Positions 18,513 through 28,329 of a DNA stretch of 64,000 nt are shown here, one piece after another (the first letter of the stretch is position 1; every line of letters starts with the position of its first letter). Origin of the DNA: Microvirga arabica (GTDB lineage: Bacteria; Pseudomonadota; Alphaproteobacteria; Rhizobiales; Beijerinckiaceae). The position numbers were made by a program, and so were the translations under genes. The DNA is taken from positions 48,611 through 112,610 of the forward strand of contig NZ_JAFBID010000011.1 in assembly GCF_016811235.1 (NCBI RefSeq), read 5' to 3'. The notes below the pieces were generated by a model. It did no database searches. It was not told the origin of the DNA and saw nothing but the letters and a program-made list of their open reading frames with translations.

Positions 18513-19271
18513 ATGCTTGCCGTCTTGTCCCGTACTCTCCTTGTCATCGTTGCGCTTTTTCTCATCCCCCTGGGGGCTCATGCCCTCTGGTGGGCCATGC
18601 GCGACGATATCGCGCCGAATTGGGGGGCAGCCGATTGGTCGAGCGCGAAGCTCCTGCCGGCGGCTTCCGAGGCCCCCGGGGCCATCGTGGCGGTCTATGC
18701 GGCGCGGGTCGGGCGCTGGCGCGGCATCTTCGCCCACCACACCTGGGTGGTGGTGAAGGAAGCCGGTGCGCGCCAGTACACCCGCTACGACAAGGTCGGC
18801 TGGGGCAGCCCGGTGCGCACCAACGGCTGGGCGCCGGACGGGCGCTGGTTCGGCAACGCGCCCCATCCCGTGGTGGTGATCGAAGGTTCGGAGGCCGAGC
18901 GGCTGATTCCGCAGGTTCGGCAGGCCGTGGCGAGCTACCCCTACCAGACCTTCGGCGCCTACAATGCCTGGCCGGGCCCGAACTCCAACACCTTCGTGGC
19001 CCATGTGATGCGCTCGGTTCCCGAACTCGCTGCGCCCCTGCCGCCCACGGCGCTGGGCAAGGACTGGCAGCCCTGGCGCGACATCGTGGGCCTGACCCCG
19101 AGCCGAACCGGCATCCAGATCTCCCTCGGCGGCTATGCGGGCATCGCGGTCGGCTGGATCGAGGGCATCGAGCTCGACTTCATGGGCCTCGTCGCCGGCC
19201 TCGACCTGCGCCGCCCGGCGATCAAGATTCCCGCCTGGGGACGGTTCGGCATGGACCCGATCACCTGGTGA
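18513..19271 (+). CDS. DUF3750 membrane-anchored protein
   Basis: This 252-residue protein has one N-terminal transmembrane or uncleaved signal helix (LLVIVALFLIPLGAHAL) and a DUF3750 domain. Family-like segments are FAHHTWVVVKEAG, YTRYDKVGWG and a GPNSNTFV motif. The Asn/Ser/Asn plus nearby His pattern recalls permuted NlpC/P60-like folds, but that is only an impression. It is divergent from the lipoprotein hydrolase and 31 bp upstream of meaB, so it may be cotranscribed with it. Confidence 0.8.
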   Translation: MLAVLSRTLLVIVALFLIPLGAHALWWAMRDDIAPNWGAADWSSAKLLPAASEAPGAIVAVYAARVGRWRGIFAHHTWVVVKEAGARQYTRYDKVGWGSPVRTNGWAPDGRWFGNAPHPVVVIEGSEAERLIPQVRQAVASYPYQTFGAYNAWPGPNSNTFVAHVMRSVPELAAPLPPTALGKDWQPWRDIVGLTPSRTGIQISLGGYAGIAVGWIEGIELDFMGLVAGLDLRRPAIKIPAWGRFGMDPITW

Positions 19272-19302
19272 AACTAGCGCCTGAATGCGCTAAAGCTCCC
19301 CT

Positions 19303-20286
19303 ATGACCGGGGGCTCACCAAAGAAATCAGTGACGGCCGAGATGGTCGCCAGCGGCGACCGGGCTGCGCTGGCGCGCGCCATCACGCTCATGGAATCGCG
19401 CCGTCCCGACCACCGGGAGGCGGCGCGGGCGCTGCTTCAGGAACTGATGCCCCGCACCGGCAAGGCCGTGCGCATCGGCATCACCGGCGTTCCCGGCGTG
19501 GGCAAGTCCACCACCATCGATACGCTCGGCTCCATGCTCACCGAGAAGGGCCACAAGGTCGCCGTGCTCGCCGTCGATCCCTCCTCCACGCGGACCGGCG
19601 GCGCGATCCTCGGAGACAAGACCCGCATGGCGCGGCTCGCAGCCGACCCCAACGCCTTCATCCGCCCCTCGCCCTCCTCCGGCACCTTAGGCGGCGTCGC
19701 GGCCAAGACCCGCGAGACCATGCTGCTCTGCGAGGCCGCCGGGTTCGATGTGATCCTGGTGGAGACCGTGGGCGTCGGGCAGTCGGAAACGGCGGTGGCC
19801 GATCTGACCGATTTCTTTCTCGTGCTCATGCTGCCCGGCGCCGGCGACGAGTTGCAGGGCATCAAGAAAGGCATTCTGGAGTTGGCCGACCTGATCGCCG
19901 TCAACAAGGCGGACGATGCGGGCGCGAAGGCGAAGGCTGCGGCGGCCGAGTACAAGGCGGCCCTCCACATCCTGGCCCCGGCCTCGGCCACCTGGACGCC
20001 GCCCGTGCTGACGGTCTCGGGACTCACCGGCCAGGGGCTCGACGAGCTCTGGACCAAGGTGCTCGACCATCGCAAGCGCCTGGAGGCCACCGGCGAGATT
20101 GCCGCGAAGCGCCGGGCGCAGGACACGAAGTGGATGTGGACCCTCGTCCACGAGCGCCTGCACGAGCGCCTCACCCACGATCCTCATCTCCGCCGCCGCG
20201 TGCCGGAGATCGAGCGCGCCATCGCCGACGGCGCCCTGTCGCCCAATGCGGCAGCGAGCGAGATCGTGAAGCTGCTGGGGATCTAG
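19303..20286 (+). CDS. meaB: Methylmalonyl-CoA mutase-associated GTPase MeaB
   Basis: This 327-residue G3E-family P-loop GTPase protects methylmalonyl-CoA mutase and gates loading of adenosylcobalamin. Walker A is [10 protein letters not shown], followed by [20 protein letters not shown]. The Mg-binding region is [12 protein letters not shown], and the guanine-specificity motif is NKAD. The length is normal for the family. It lies 3.3 kb downstream of the mutase large subunit, consistent with shared function though not a single operon. Confidence 0.94.
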   Translation: MTGGSPKKSVTAEMVASGDRAALARAITLMESRRPDHREAARALLQELMPRTGKAVRIGITGVPGVGKSTTIDTLGSMLTEKGHKVAVLAVDPSSTRTGGAILGDKTRMARLAADPNAFIRPSPSSGTLGGVAAKTRETMLLCEAAGFDVILVETVGVGQSETAVADLTDFFLVLMLPGAGDELQGIKKGILELADLIAVNKADDAGAKAKAAAAEYKAALHILAPASATWTPPVLTVSGLTGQGLDELWTKVLDHRKRLEATGEIAAKRRAQDTKWMWTLVHERLHERLTHDPHLRRRVPEIERAIADGALSPNAAASEIVKLLGI

Positions 20287-20320
20287 TTCGACAGGCCAGT
20301 TGAGCGCATGGGCGGCGCGC

Positions 20321-21334
20321 TCAAGCCGCGCCCGTGATCTCCGTGGTCGGCCGGATCTGCCCGAGCTCGATCCCGTTCCAGTTCTTGAGCACAGGTTGGG
20401 CCAAGGCCTCGACAGCCTTGCGCTCGTTGTCGCTCAAGGGGAGGAAGCGCAGGGCGAGGCCTGCCATCATGGCCTCGGCCGCGCGGGCATTGCCGTCATC
20501 GGCCTTGAGAGCGACACCGTAGCCGAGTTCCGGGAACGACGCGCAATAGACGCCCTCCGCGCCCACCTTCACGAAGGCGCGCTCGCCCAGGAGTTCCATC
20601 AGCTTGGTGTCGAACCGGCCGGTGCCGGCGACCATGAAAGGATGGCGGGCCACGGCCTTGCGGATGCGGGCAGCGGCGGCCCTGCCCTCGCCCGGCAGGC
20701 CGATTCCGGTGCCGAACCGCGCGAACCCGAAGGCGAGCGACGGAAGCCGGATTGCATAGGTGGGAATCGAGCAGCCGTCGATGCCGCTCTTCTCGATGGA
20801 ATGACAAGCTCCGGTGATGTCTTCCAGGGCATCGCGCACGGTGCGCTGGACCGGATGGTCCGCCAGCACGTAGCCCGTTGGATTGTCCCCCTGGCCGCAG
20901 GCGAGGCAGACGAAGCCCGCATGCTTGCCCGAGCAGTTGTTGTGCAGGGCGCTGGGGCTGCCTCCCGACGCCGCCAGGGCACGGTTCGCGGCCTCGCCCA
21001 TGGGCCAGTGGGTGCCGCATTCGAGGCAGCCCACGTCCTGACCCGCCTTGGCCAGCATGGATTCTGCCGCTGCCACATGGGCCGGCTCGCCCGAATGGGA
21101 CGCGCAGGCCAGCGCGATCTCCTCGTCAGAGAGGCCGTATTTGTCCGCAATCCCGCTCTCGACCAGCGGCATGGCCTGAAGCGCCTTGACGGCGGAGCGC
21201 GGAAAAACGCGCCGGTCCACATCGCCGATCGACAGAACCGTGGCCCCTTCGGCGTCCACCACCGAGACGCTGCCCCTGTGGCGCGACTCGACCAGATGGC
21301 CGCGAGTGACCTCGACAAGAAATGGATTGTCCAT
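20321..21334 (-). CDS. L-asparaginase, PF06089 (rhizobial AnsA-like) type
   Basis: This 337-residue protein of the asparaginase II family, unrelated to the E. coli enzymes and typified by the Rhizobium etli thermolabile asparaginase, would hydrolyse asparagine to aspartate and ammonia. Conserved blocks are RRVFPRSAVKALQAMPL, ACASHSGE, NNCSGKHAGF with its SxxK-like Ser/Lys pair, and a GIDGCSIP segment. Paired Cys in GCLECGTH are a family feature that can bind metal. The ATG at 21334 has GGGGC upstream; a TTG one codon earlier is less likely. Confidence 0.85.
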   Translation of the reverse strand: MDNPFLVEVTRGHLVESRHRGSVSVVDAEGATVLSIGDVDRRVFPRSAVKALQAMPLVESGIADKYGLSDEEIALACASHSGEPAHVAAAESMLAKAGQDVGCLECGTHWPMGEAANRALAASGGSPSALHNNCSGKHAGFVCLACGQGDNPTGYVLADHPVQRTVRDALEDITGACHSIEKSGIDGCSIPTYAIRLPSLAFGFARFGTGIGLPGEGRAAAARIRKAVARHPFMVAGTGRFDTKLMELLGERAFVKVGAEGVYCASFPELGYGVALKADDGNARAAEAMMAGLALRFLPLSDNERKAVEALAQPVLKNWNGIELGQIRPTTEITGAA

Positions 21335-21504
21335 CAATGCCCCGTTTGAAAAACGGCGGTGTTGTGGAGGCCCCGGCGGCAGAAGTCAAAGGGGACGTTG
21401 TTGCAATCTACCAATGGGCCACCGCGAAATCGTCGCAACCGGTGGCTTGCGGCTGAGCCCTGGCCACCCTAAACCCAAGGCTCCAACAAACGGGGAGCCC
21501 TTGG

Positions 21505-22809
21505 ATGCATGTCGCGATGATCGGAGCAGGCTATGTGGGCCTGGTCTCCGGCGCCTGCTTTGCGGATTTCGGCCACGAGGTCTGCTGCGTCGACAAGGAT
21601 CCGGCCAAGATCGAGGCCCTCAACCGGGGCGAAATCCCGATCTTCGAGCCGGGGCTGGCCGAGCTCGTTGCCAAGAACGTGCGCGAGGGGCGGCTGACCT
21701 TCACCACCGATTTAGGCCAGGCGGTCAGGAGCGCCGAATCCGTGTTCATCGCGGTCGGCACCCCCTCCCGGCGCGGCGACGGCCATGCGGACCTGTCTTA
21801 TGTCTATCAGGCCGCCCGCGACATCGCCGCGGCCATCGATGGCTACACGGTGATCGTCACCAAATCCACCGTGCCGGTCGGCACCGGCGACGAGGTGGAG
21901 CGCATCATCCGCGAGGCCCGGCCCGATGCGGATTTCGCCGTGGTGTCCAACCCGGAATTCCTGCGCGAAGGCGCGGCGATTGACGATTTCAAGCGCCCGG
22001 ACCGCATCGTCATCGGCACCGACGACGAGCGCGCCAAGATGGTGATGAACGAGATTTACCGGCCGCTCTATCTCAACCAGTCCCCGGTGCTCGCCATGTC
22101 TCGGCGCACGGCGGAGCTGACGAAGTACGCGGCCAATGCCTTTCTCGCCACCAAGATCACCTTCATCAACGAGATCGCGGACCTGTGCGAGCATGTGGGC
22201 GCCAACGTGCAGGACGTGGCCCGGGGCATCGGGCTCGACAACCGCATCGGCTCCAAGTTCCTGCACGCCGGTCCCGGCTATGGCGGCTCGTGCTTCCCGA
22301 AGGACACGCTCGCCCTGATCAAGACCGCGCAGGACCATGAGGCGCCGATCCGCCTCGTGGAGACGGTGGCGGCGGTCAACAGCCAGCGCAAGCGCGCCAT
22401 GGGCCGCAAGGTGATCGCCGCCTGCGGCGGTTCCGTGCGCGGCAAGACCATTGCGGTGCTGGGTCTGACCTTCAAGCCGAACACCGACGACATGCGCGAT
22501 GCGCCCTCGCTGGACGTGATCACGGCGCTGCAAGATGCGGGCGCGCGGGTGAAAGCCTACGATCCGGAAGGCATGAAAGCCGCCCGGTCCATGCTCACCG
22601 ACGTGACCTACACGACGGACGCCTATGATTGCGCGCGCGGCGCCGATGCTCTGGTGCTCGTGACCGAATGGGATACGTTCCGGGCGTTGGACCTGCGGCG
22701 CCTGAAGGCTGCTCTCGCTTCGCCCGTGGTGGTCGACCTGCGCAACGTCTACCGGCCGGACGAGATGCGCCGCCACGGCTTCACATACGTCAGCATCGGA
22801 CGTCCATAA
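21505..22809 (+). CDS. ugd: UDP-glucose 6-dehydrogenase
   Basis: This enzyme oxidises UDP-glucose to UDP-glucuronate with two NAD+, supplying acidic sugars for polysaccharide. The N-terminal Rossmann motif is MIGAGYVGLVSGACFADFGH. The active-site Cys lies in GPGYGGSCFPKDT, the catalytic Lys region is KYAANAFLATKITFINE, and the C-terminal UDP-binding domain follows. The 434 residues are typical. GGGGAG lies 8 bases before the ATG. Its product could feed the glycosyltransferases at 28-34 kb, but that is inference. Confidence 0.93.
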   Translation: MHVAMIGAGYVGLVSGACFADFGHEVCCVDKDPAKIEALNRGEIPIFEPGLAELVAKNVREGRLTFTTDLGQAVRSAESVFIAVGTPSRRGDGHADLSYVYQAARDIAAAIDGYTVIVTKSTVPVGTGDEVERIIREARPDADFAVVSNPEFLREGAAIDDFKRPDRIVIGTDDERAKMVMNEIYRPLYLNQSPVLAMSRRTAELTKYAANAFLATKITFINEIADLCEHVGANVQDVARGIGLDNRIGSKFLHAGPGYGGSCFPKDTLALIKTAQDHEAPIRLVETVAAVNSQRKRAMGRKVIAACGGSVRGKTIAVLGLTFKPNTDDMRDAPSLDVITALQDAGARVKAYDPEGMKAARSMLTDVTYTTDAYDCARGADALVLVTEWDTFRALDLRRLKAALASPVVVDLRNVYRPDEMRRHGFTYVSIGRP

Positions 22810-22893
22810 CCCCTGCCTGGGACCGGCTTGCGCGCCGGTCCCGCCGATGCCATGAGAGGGGCATCTTAAAGACAGCGCCACCGGGAGCGGCCC

Positions 22894-23130
22894 ATGCAGA
22901 CCTTCTTCGTCGAGATCAAGTGCAAGCTCGGCAAGACCTACGCCGTCGCAAACGCCCTCGCCGACCGGGAGATCGCGTCCGAGATCTACTCGACCGCCGG
23001 CAACTACGACATCCTCGCCAAGTTCCACGTGGACGACGGGGTCGATATCGGCCACTTCATCGCCGAGAACGTGCAGGTCATCCCGGAGATCGCGGACACG
23101 CATACGATCATCACCTTCAAGGCGTTCTGA
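22894..23130 (+). CDS. Stand-alone Lrp/AsnC ligand-binding (RAM) domain protein
   Basis: This 78-residue protein consists only of the RAM effector-binding fold of Lrp/AsnC regulators (MQTFFVEIKCKLGKTYAVAN, IYSTAGNYDILAKFHVDD). The DNA-binding helix-turn-helix is absent. Such single-domain proteins oligomerise and may bind amino acids or modulate full-length Lrp proteins. GGGAG lies 6 bases before the start. Function is not established. Confidence 0.85.
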   Translation: MQTFFVEIKCKLGKTYAVANALADREIASEIYSTAGNYDILAKFHVDDGVDIGHFIAENVQVIPEIADTHTIITFKAF

Positions 23131-23215
23131 CGTTTCTGCCGATCCGTCTGTGATGAAGGTCACATCGGGGAGAACCTGCGTGGCTTAACATCGGGCTTCC
23201 TTCAGGGAGGAGCCG

Positions 23216-23881
23216 ATGTCATCTCGCATGGACTGGCAACAGGTCTACCGGTTCTGGTTCCCGGTCGATCTCTCAAACGCCGACATCGCCGCCCATTGGC
23301 AGATGCTCGCCTGGTGGATGCGCGGGGGCGCCAATGCGGAGATGGCGCGCTTCGCGCCTGCCGTACGCAAGGCGAGGAGCGGCGAGCTGGATCACTGGCT
23401 GGAAACGCCGCAGGGCCGCCTGTGCCTCATCATCGTTCTGGATCAGTTTCCGCGCGGCCTTTTTGCCGGCACGGACAAGGCCTATTCGTCCGATCGGGAT
23501 GCGTTGAAGATCGCCGAGGAGGGTCTTCGGAACGGGCATTACGATGCCCTGCGGAGCCCCTATGAGCGGTTCTTCCATCTGCTCCCCCTCGCCCACGCGG
23601 AGGGGCCGGATCACCTGGAGCGGATGCGGCGCATCGTTGCCATCTCGGAACAGGCCCTCGAGGAAGCTCCGGATCACCTCAAGCCCGTCTGGGCATTCTC
23701 GCTGAGCCAGGCGAGGGCCAATGTCGACGTGATCGCCCGCTTCGGGCGGTTCCCGCATCGCAACCCGGTTCTGGGCCGGGCCTCCACGCCGGAGGAGCTG
23801 GCCTATCTGGCCCAGGGAGATTTCGTGCATACCCGCACGCTGCCGGCCTCAGCCCAATCGGCGATCAGTGCGGTCGGGTGA
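23216..23881 (+). CDS. DUF924 family protein
   Basis: This 221-residue DUF924 protein has an all-helical, TPR-like fold. Family hallmarks are VYRFWFP near the N-terminus, LCLIIVLDQFPRGLFAGT and YERFFHLLPLAHAEG, then RFGRFPHRNPVLGR near the end. Strong GGAGG upstream of the ATG at 23216. Widespread in proteobacteria with no established biochemical role. Confidence 0.9.
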   Translation: MSSRMDWQQVYRFWFPVDLSNADIAAHWQMLAWWMRGGANAEMARFAPAVRKARSGELDHWLETPQGRLCLIIVLDQFPRGLFAGTDKAYSSDRDALKIAEEGLRNGHYDALRSPYERFFHLLPLAHAEGPDHLERMRRIVAISEQALEEAPDHLKPVWAFSLSQARANVDVIARFGRFPHRNPVLGRASTPEELAYLAQGDFVHTRTLPASAQSAISAVG

Positions 23882-23907
23882 GTGGCCCCGCGTCAGGAGC
23901 CAGCCAC

Positions 23908-24993
23908 TTACTGGACGACGGCAGTCGCTTCAGCCGTGCGCTCGGCCGGACGGGTGATCTCGGCGAGATACGGGCCGATGCCTTCATAGCGATCAAGGCG
24001 GCGGACGATCTTCGAATCGATCTTGTTGTAGAGCTCTGCGACGCTCACAGGGCGGCGCTTGCGGCCCTTGCCGTCCATGAAGAGGCCGGCATTGGCACGA
24101 GCCGCCTTCGGGAAGAGCTTGGAGGCCTTCATGTTCGGGTCCTGATCCAGCACCTCAAGGAACCGGACCGCGCTGGACGCGCCCAGGAAGTGGGCAAGGT
24201 AGAGTTCGGCCTCGGCCAGTTCCCGCTCGCCTTGGGCCTGCAGGGCCCGCTCCACGTCCTTGATCAGCTCGCCGGCCATGAGCGCCGAGAAGAAGGGATC
24301 GGTACGAAGGCTCATGATCCAGTCGCGGTGCTTGGGGTCGACAGCGAGGTCGCCATTGACATAGCGGATCGCGTCCGCGGCTGCCTTGAACCCGTAATCG
24401 GCAGCATGCTGGTAGACCGTTTCGATCCAGGTGCTGTCGATGAACTGGAACAGGCCCTGAGCCGAGGAGGTAGGTGCCTTGGCTTCCGGCGAAAGGCTCG
24501 ATTCCACATCCGCCAGGGTCATCATGTAGACCGGGTCGACGCCCGTCACATGGGCGGCCTTCAGGATGGAATGCACCAGCCAACGCGGCACGTTACGGCC
24601 GTTGAAGGGGATCAGCTCATCCGGATCCCCGACTTCCGTCTCCGAGATGGTGGGAGAGGAGGGCTTCTCGGCGCGGGGCTTCGTGAAGGAGAAGGCCCCG
24701 TCCAGGATGGCCTTGAAGAGGCCTGGGTCCTTGGCAAGCTTCGGGGTGAAGGCCACCGACGCCGTCACCACCGAGCCGGTGATGTCCGCCTGCACGGGCG
24801 GAGCGGCGGCAGGCCGCGCCAGCAGGGCGGTAGGGACGGTGGCCACAGCGGCCGGTCCGGCCGTGAGGCCCTGGAAGCCCATGATCAGGCCTGCGGCCAG
24901 GGCAAGATGGAGAGAGCGGCGACTTCCGGTCTTACGCACATTCGCAGCAGGCTGCGGAACTGCGCACAGCAGCGTTCTCGCGTTACTCATCAT
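23908..24993 (-). CDS. Lytic transglycosylase (SLT) domain protein
   Basis: After a Lys/Arg-rich N-terminus and one hydrophobic segment (LHLALAAGLIMGFQGLTAG), a linker of about 100 residues leads to an SLT-like domain. The catalytic Glu is in LADVESSLSPEAKAPTSSAQG, followed by LFQFIDSTW. It should cleave peptidoglycan glycan strands with 1,6-anhydro product formation. The C-terminal region resembles no other domain known to me. Start choice among adjacent ATGs (24993, 24990) is uncertain by a codon. Confidence 0.85.
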   Translation of the reverse strand: MMSNARTLLCAVPQPAANVRKTGSRRSLHLALAAGLIMGFQGLTAGPAAVATVPTALLARPAAAPPVQADITGSVVTASVAFTPKLAKDPGLFKAILDGAFSFTKPRAEKPSSPTISETEVGDPDELIPFNGRNVPRWLVHSILKAAHVTGVDPVYMMTLADVESSLSPEAKAPTSSAQGLFQFIDSTWIETVYQHAADYGFKAAADAIRYVNGDLAVDPKHRDWIMSLRTDPFFSALMAGELIKDVERALQAQGERELAEAELYLAHFLGASSAVRFLEVLDQDPNMKASKLFPKAARANAGLFMDGKGRKRRPVSVAELYNKIDSKIVRRLDRYEGIGPYLAEITRPAERTAEATAVVQ

Positions 24994-25162
24994 CACTTAT
25001 CCCGCTTGGCCCGACCGATGATCGGGCCTTCCCTTGTGTTATTCTGGGAACAGGGTTGACGGGTAGATGTGTCGAGAATCGGTCAGCTTGACCATACGAG
25101 ATAGGATTTTGCTAACCTTGTCCGGCTTTTCCCCGGGAAAACTTCAGGTTTTTTCCGGAAAT

Positions 25163-25609
25163 TTAGGATGAGGATTGCGCAACAAGCTGGGCATTGGTCC
25201 GCTCAAGGCGCTTCGCCAGCTCCCGCATGATGGCCAGGGACATCTGCGGGAATTGCGCCAGAAGCTCCAGGAAGACCCGCTTGTCGATTCGGAGCGCCGT
25301 GGTCGGCTCGGCTGCCATGATCGTGGCCGAGCGCGGGGTGTCGGACAGAATCCCCATTTCACCCACCAGGGCGTTGCTCCCCAGTTCGGCCACCTGGATG
25401 TCGCCGCCAGGGGTATTGAGCAGCACGTTGGCCCGGCCGTCGAGGATGACATAGGCGGCGTCGGACGGGTCCCCTTGCGAGAAGAACCGCTGCCCTCCGG
25501 CGAACTGCACCCGCTCGCTGGTGAAGGCCAGAAGCTTCAGGCGAGCGGGGTCCACATCCCGGAACATCGGCACCTGCCGCAAGGACTGAACTTCCGTCTC
25601 AAGGGTCAT
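25163..25609 (-). CDS. Cyclic-nucleotide-binding domain protein (no DNA-binding domain)
   Basis: This 148-residue protein is a single CNB/cAP-ED domain. The first strands are SERVQFAGGQRFFSQGDPSD and AAYVILDGRANVLL. The phosphate-binding cassette is VGEMGILSDTPRSATIMA, with the Glu and Arg that hold the cyclic nucleotide. No helix-turn-helix follows, so it is not a Crp-type regulator. Its start overlaps the 3' end of the ABC-like gene by 4 bp, implying translational coupling and a likely role as its cNMP-sensing partner. Confidence 0.88.
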   Translation of the reverse strand: MTLETEVQSLRQVPMFRDVDPARLKLLAFTSERVQFAGGQRFFSQGDPSDAAYVILDGRANVLLNTPGGDIQVAELGSNALVGEMGILSDTPRSATIMAAEPTTALRIDKRVFLELLAQFPQMSLAIMRELAKRLERTNAQLVAQSSS

Positions 25610-28329
25610 GCCACCTCTCCTGCTATCCTCTGGGGGGCGTTCGGCTCGGGGCTGGAGGGCCTCGGAGCCGAAGCGGCCGTCTTGTTGGTTATGATCTGTC
25701 CATCGCGGAAACGTATCTGAACATCGAAGGCGCCGGCCTGTCGATCATTCGGAAGTACCATGAACAGGCTTTGTTGATCGAAGAGATCGAGCAGCAGCTG
25801 CATGAGCTGCTGGCTGCGCGCCTCATCGAACGGCGCGAGCGCTCCGTCGATCACGAGAATGTCCGGGCGCTTGACCAGGCAGCGGACCAGGTTGACGCTC
25901 GCCCGCTCCTGCGGCGAGAGAAGCCGGCCCGCCGTGCCGACCTGATATTCCAGCCCCACCCTCTCGACCTCCTCCTGAAGGTCGAGGTCGCGAACGACAG
26001 CGGCAACCGCTTCGGCCACCCGCGCGCGGGCATTGGCCACCTGGTAGCTGACGCGCCCGAACAGGAGGTTGTCCCGCAAAGGCGCGGCCGCGCAGATCCC
26101 CTCCGGATCGTAGAACTCGACACCGGCCGACTCGGCCTTTTCGAGAACCTCCCGGACGAGTCCCCGGGCCTCGACGATCCGGCCCATCATGGCCTCGTCG
26201 AGAAGGCCCAGGCGATGGCGGGCTTCGATATAGGCCAGCGGCAGGGACAAAAGGCGTGTCCGGTCCTCGCGCTTCAGGCTGCCCTCATCGCGGCCACGGC
26301 GGCGCAGGATCGCTTCGAACTCGGTCACCTCGTCGGCGCCAATGAAGGAGAACTGCTCGAACAGGGAATGCCCGGGCGGCAGCCCCTCGAAGATCTCGGT
26401 CATGGTCTCGGCAATCTGCAGGCCCATGTGGATGAGGTCGTCCGTGATCCCGGCCTTGTCCATGGCGCCGCGGAATTGGGCGTTCTCGGCAAGGTTGCGC
26501 CCCTTGAACTCATCGGAGATCGGCACCCCGAAGAGGAGGTTTTCCGCCACCGTCGCCTGGGTGTTGTAACGCACCGGATCGAAGGGCTCGACAAGATCGG
26601 CCATGCCGTTGGACTGGAAGGTGTCCCGCAGGCGGTGGCGGGCCTCGACGAGCCGTTCCGCGAGGCTCGTATGGCGCTCGGGATCGATCCTGCCCGCAAG
26701 GCCGAACAGATAGATCGTGTCTCCCATACCGACCTTGTCGAGGAGATCGAGCAGAATGCGGTCCAGTTCGTTCTCGTCCTTTGCTCCGAGACGCTCGTAA
26801 TCGACCCACTGGTCCGAGATGCTCTCGATCGGGTTGCCGGTTCTGAGCGCCTCGGCAATCCGGCGGTCCATCTCCTGCCTGTCCTCCTTCAGCCGGCCCA
26901 GGGGCTTGGAGCGGAGGCCATAGACGAGATTGTCGCGAATGCTGCCGGGAAAGAGGATCGGGTCCACGCCCGCATAGGCGATCCTGCGTCCGGTCACGGC
27001 GATGGGAAGCTGTGTCAGGTCGCGCTCGCCGATACGGATCCGGCCGCTGAACTCCAGGCTTCGGCGGGCCAGGATGCGCGCCAGGATGCTGGCAGCCGCA
27101 CCGCCATTCGAGATCAGCGCGACGCTTGCAGGCAATTCGACCGCGAAGGCGCCCCCTTCGACGATCAGGTCGCCATGCGATCCAGCGATCCTGATGTCCT
27201 CGGCAACGAGAGGGCCGATCAGCGGCTGATCCGCCTCCGCCGCCTCGCGCGCCTCCAGCATCGGCCCCAGCCTGTCCTCGGCAAAATGCTGCGTGACCTG
27301 ATCGTATTTCACCTGAACGTCGAGACGCTGCTGGTCCCAGTCGATCAGCTCCTTCAGAGGCGGCGGCAATTCGCGGTAGGCGGCGATCACCGCAACGAGC
27401 TGACCGATGTCGAGGGTGCCGCGCAGGGCGAAATAGCCGCCGATGGCGTAGAAGAAGAACGGTGTCAGCTGCGCCAGGAAATTGTTGAGGGCTTTGACGA
27501 AGAATTTCCGATTGTAGATCTTCAGCCGGATGGAGAAGAGATTGAACAGGCGATGCCCGATCTCGGCCCTCTCCCAGCCATAGGCATTGTGAACATGCAC
27601 GACCTCGATCCCGTCGAGGACTTCCGCGATGCGGCCGGCGAGCTGGCGCGATGCGAGCTGCCGCTGCTTGCCGAGCCGAAGCAATTCACGCCGCAGCCGC
27701 GGGATGATCGTGAACTGCACGGCGATCACGGAGAGCGCGATCATGCCGAGCCAGACATTCTGCACCATGATGAACACGAGAGCCGTGATGGCCTGCGTGC
27801 CCAGGAACACGGGGGTGATGAAGGCGTCGCCGATGAAGCCGCCGATCGGCTCGACCTCATCCTTGATGATGGTGGCGGTTTCCGACGACTTGACGGTGCG
27901 CAGGGCTTCGGGCGTGAAGCGCAGCACCATGGCGAACAGGTCGAAGCGCATGCGCCTGAGCATGCGCTCGCCCAGCACCCCCTTGGCGACGTTGATCCAG
28001 TACTTGAAGGCTCCGTTCACGATGACGAAGAACAGGAACACGAAGGACAGGCCCATGAGCAGGCCGACGCGGCTGACCTGGAAGCCTTCGAAGATCTCCC
28101 ACGTGCCGCCGCCACCGAGCCAGCCCGGCCAGTCGAATGACAGGTTGAGGAAGGGGGCCGTCGGATTGCCGTCACGGAAGGCTTCGCCCTGGATCGCTTG
28201 ATTCACGATCTGGCGAGGCAGATCGAGCGACATGAAGTAAAACGGCAGGGACGCCAGAACGACCGCGCAGACGATCATCTGGTCGCGCTTGGAATGTGTC
28301 CAGATATAGCGGAAAAGGCTCTTTTCCAT
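25606..28329 (-). CDS. ABC-exporter-like protein with degenerate nucleotide-binding domain
   Basis: Residues 1-320 form an ABC exporter type I transmembrane domain of about six helices. The following ~580 residues are ABC-ATPase-derived but abnormal. The Walker A position (about 406-415) reads ISNGGAAAS with no GKS/T. The signature is LLSPQERAS (about 803-811). Walker B is ILVIDGAL (823-830), lacking the catalytic Glu. Three separate Q-loop-like segments end in RDNLVYG (~471), AENLLFG (~601) and RDNLLFG (~758). This looks like an expanded, probably non-hydrolysing NBD. The gene heads an operon with the cNMP-binding protein and is divergent from the glycosyltransferase genes. Confidence 0.85.
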   Translation of the reverse strand: MEKSLFRYIWTHSKRDQMIVCAVVLASLPFYFMSLDLPRQIVNQAIQGEAFRDGNPTAPFLNLSFDWPGWLGGGGTWEIFEGFQVSRVGLLMGLSFVFLFFVIVNGAFKYWINVAKGVLGERMLRRMRFDLFAMVLRFTPEALRTVKSSETATIIKDEVEPIGGFIGDAFITPVFLGTQAITALVFIMVQNVWLGMIALSVIAVQFTIIPRLRRELLRLGKQRQLASRQLAGRIAEVLDGIEVVHVHNAYGWERAEIGHRLFNLFSIRLKIYNRKFFVKALNNFLAQLTPFFFYAIGGYFALRGTLDIGQLVAVIAAYRELPPPLKELIDWDQQRLDVQVKYDQVTQHFAEDRLGPMLEAREAAEADQPLIGPLVAEDIRIAGSHGDLIVEGGAFAVELPASVALISNGGAAASILARILARRSLEFSGRIRIGERDLTQLPIAVTGRRIAYAGVDPILFPGSIRDNLVYGLRSKPLGRLKEDRQEMDRRIAEALRTGNPIESISDQWVDYERLGAKDENELDRILLDLLDKVGMGDTIYLFGLAGRIDPERHTSLAERLVEARHRLRDTFQSNGMADLVEPFDPVRYNTQATVAENLLFGVPISDEFKGRNLAENAQFRGAMDKAGITDDLIHMGLQIAETMTEIFEGLPPGHSLFEQFSFIGADEVTEFEAILRRRGRDEGSLKREDRTRLLSLPLAYIEARHRLGLLDEAMMGRIVEARGLVREVLEKAESAGVEFYDPEGICAAAPLRDNLLFGRVSYQVANARARVAEAVAAVVRDLDLQEEVERVGLEYQVGTAGRLLSPQERASVNLVRCLVKRPDILVIDGALAPFDEARSQQLMQLLLDLFDQQSLFMVLPNDRQAGAFDVQIRFRDGQIITNKTAASAPRPSSPEPNAPQRIAGEVA

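Noticed and set aside
18333..19004. Long N-terminal extension of the lipoprotein hydrolase
   Set aside because: It overlaps the divergent DUF3750 gene and codes Arg/His/Pro-rich sequence before a lipoprotein signal.
25771..28140. 789-codon plus-strand frame opposite the pseudo-ABC gene
   Set aside because: Antisense shadow; repeated His/Asp/Arg composition with no domain, while the minus strand has a real ABC fold.
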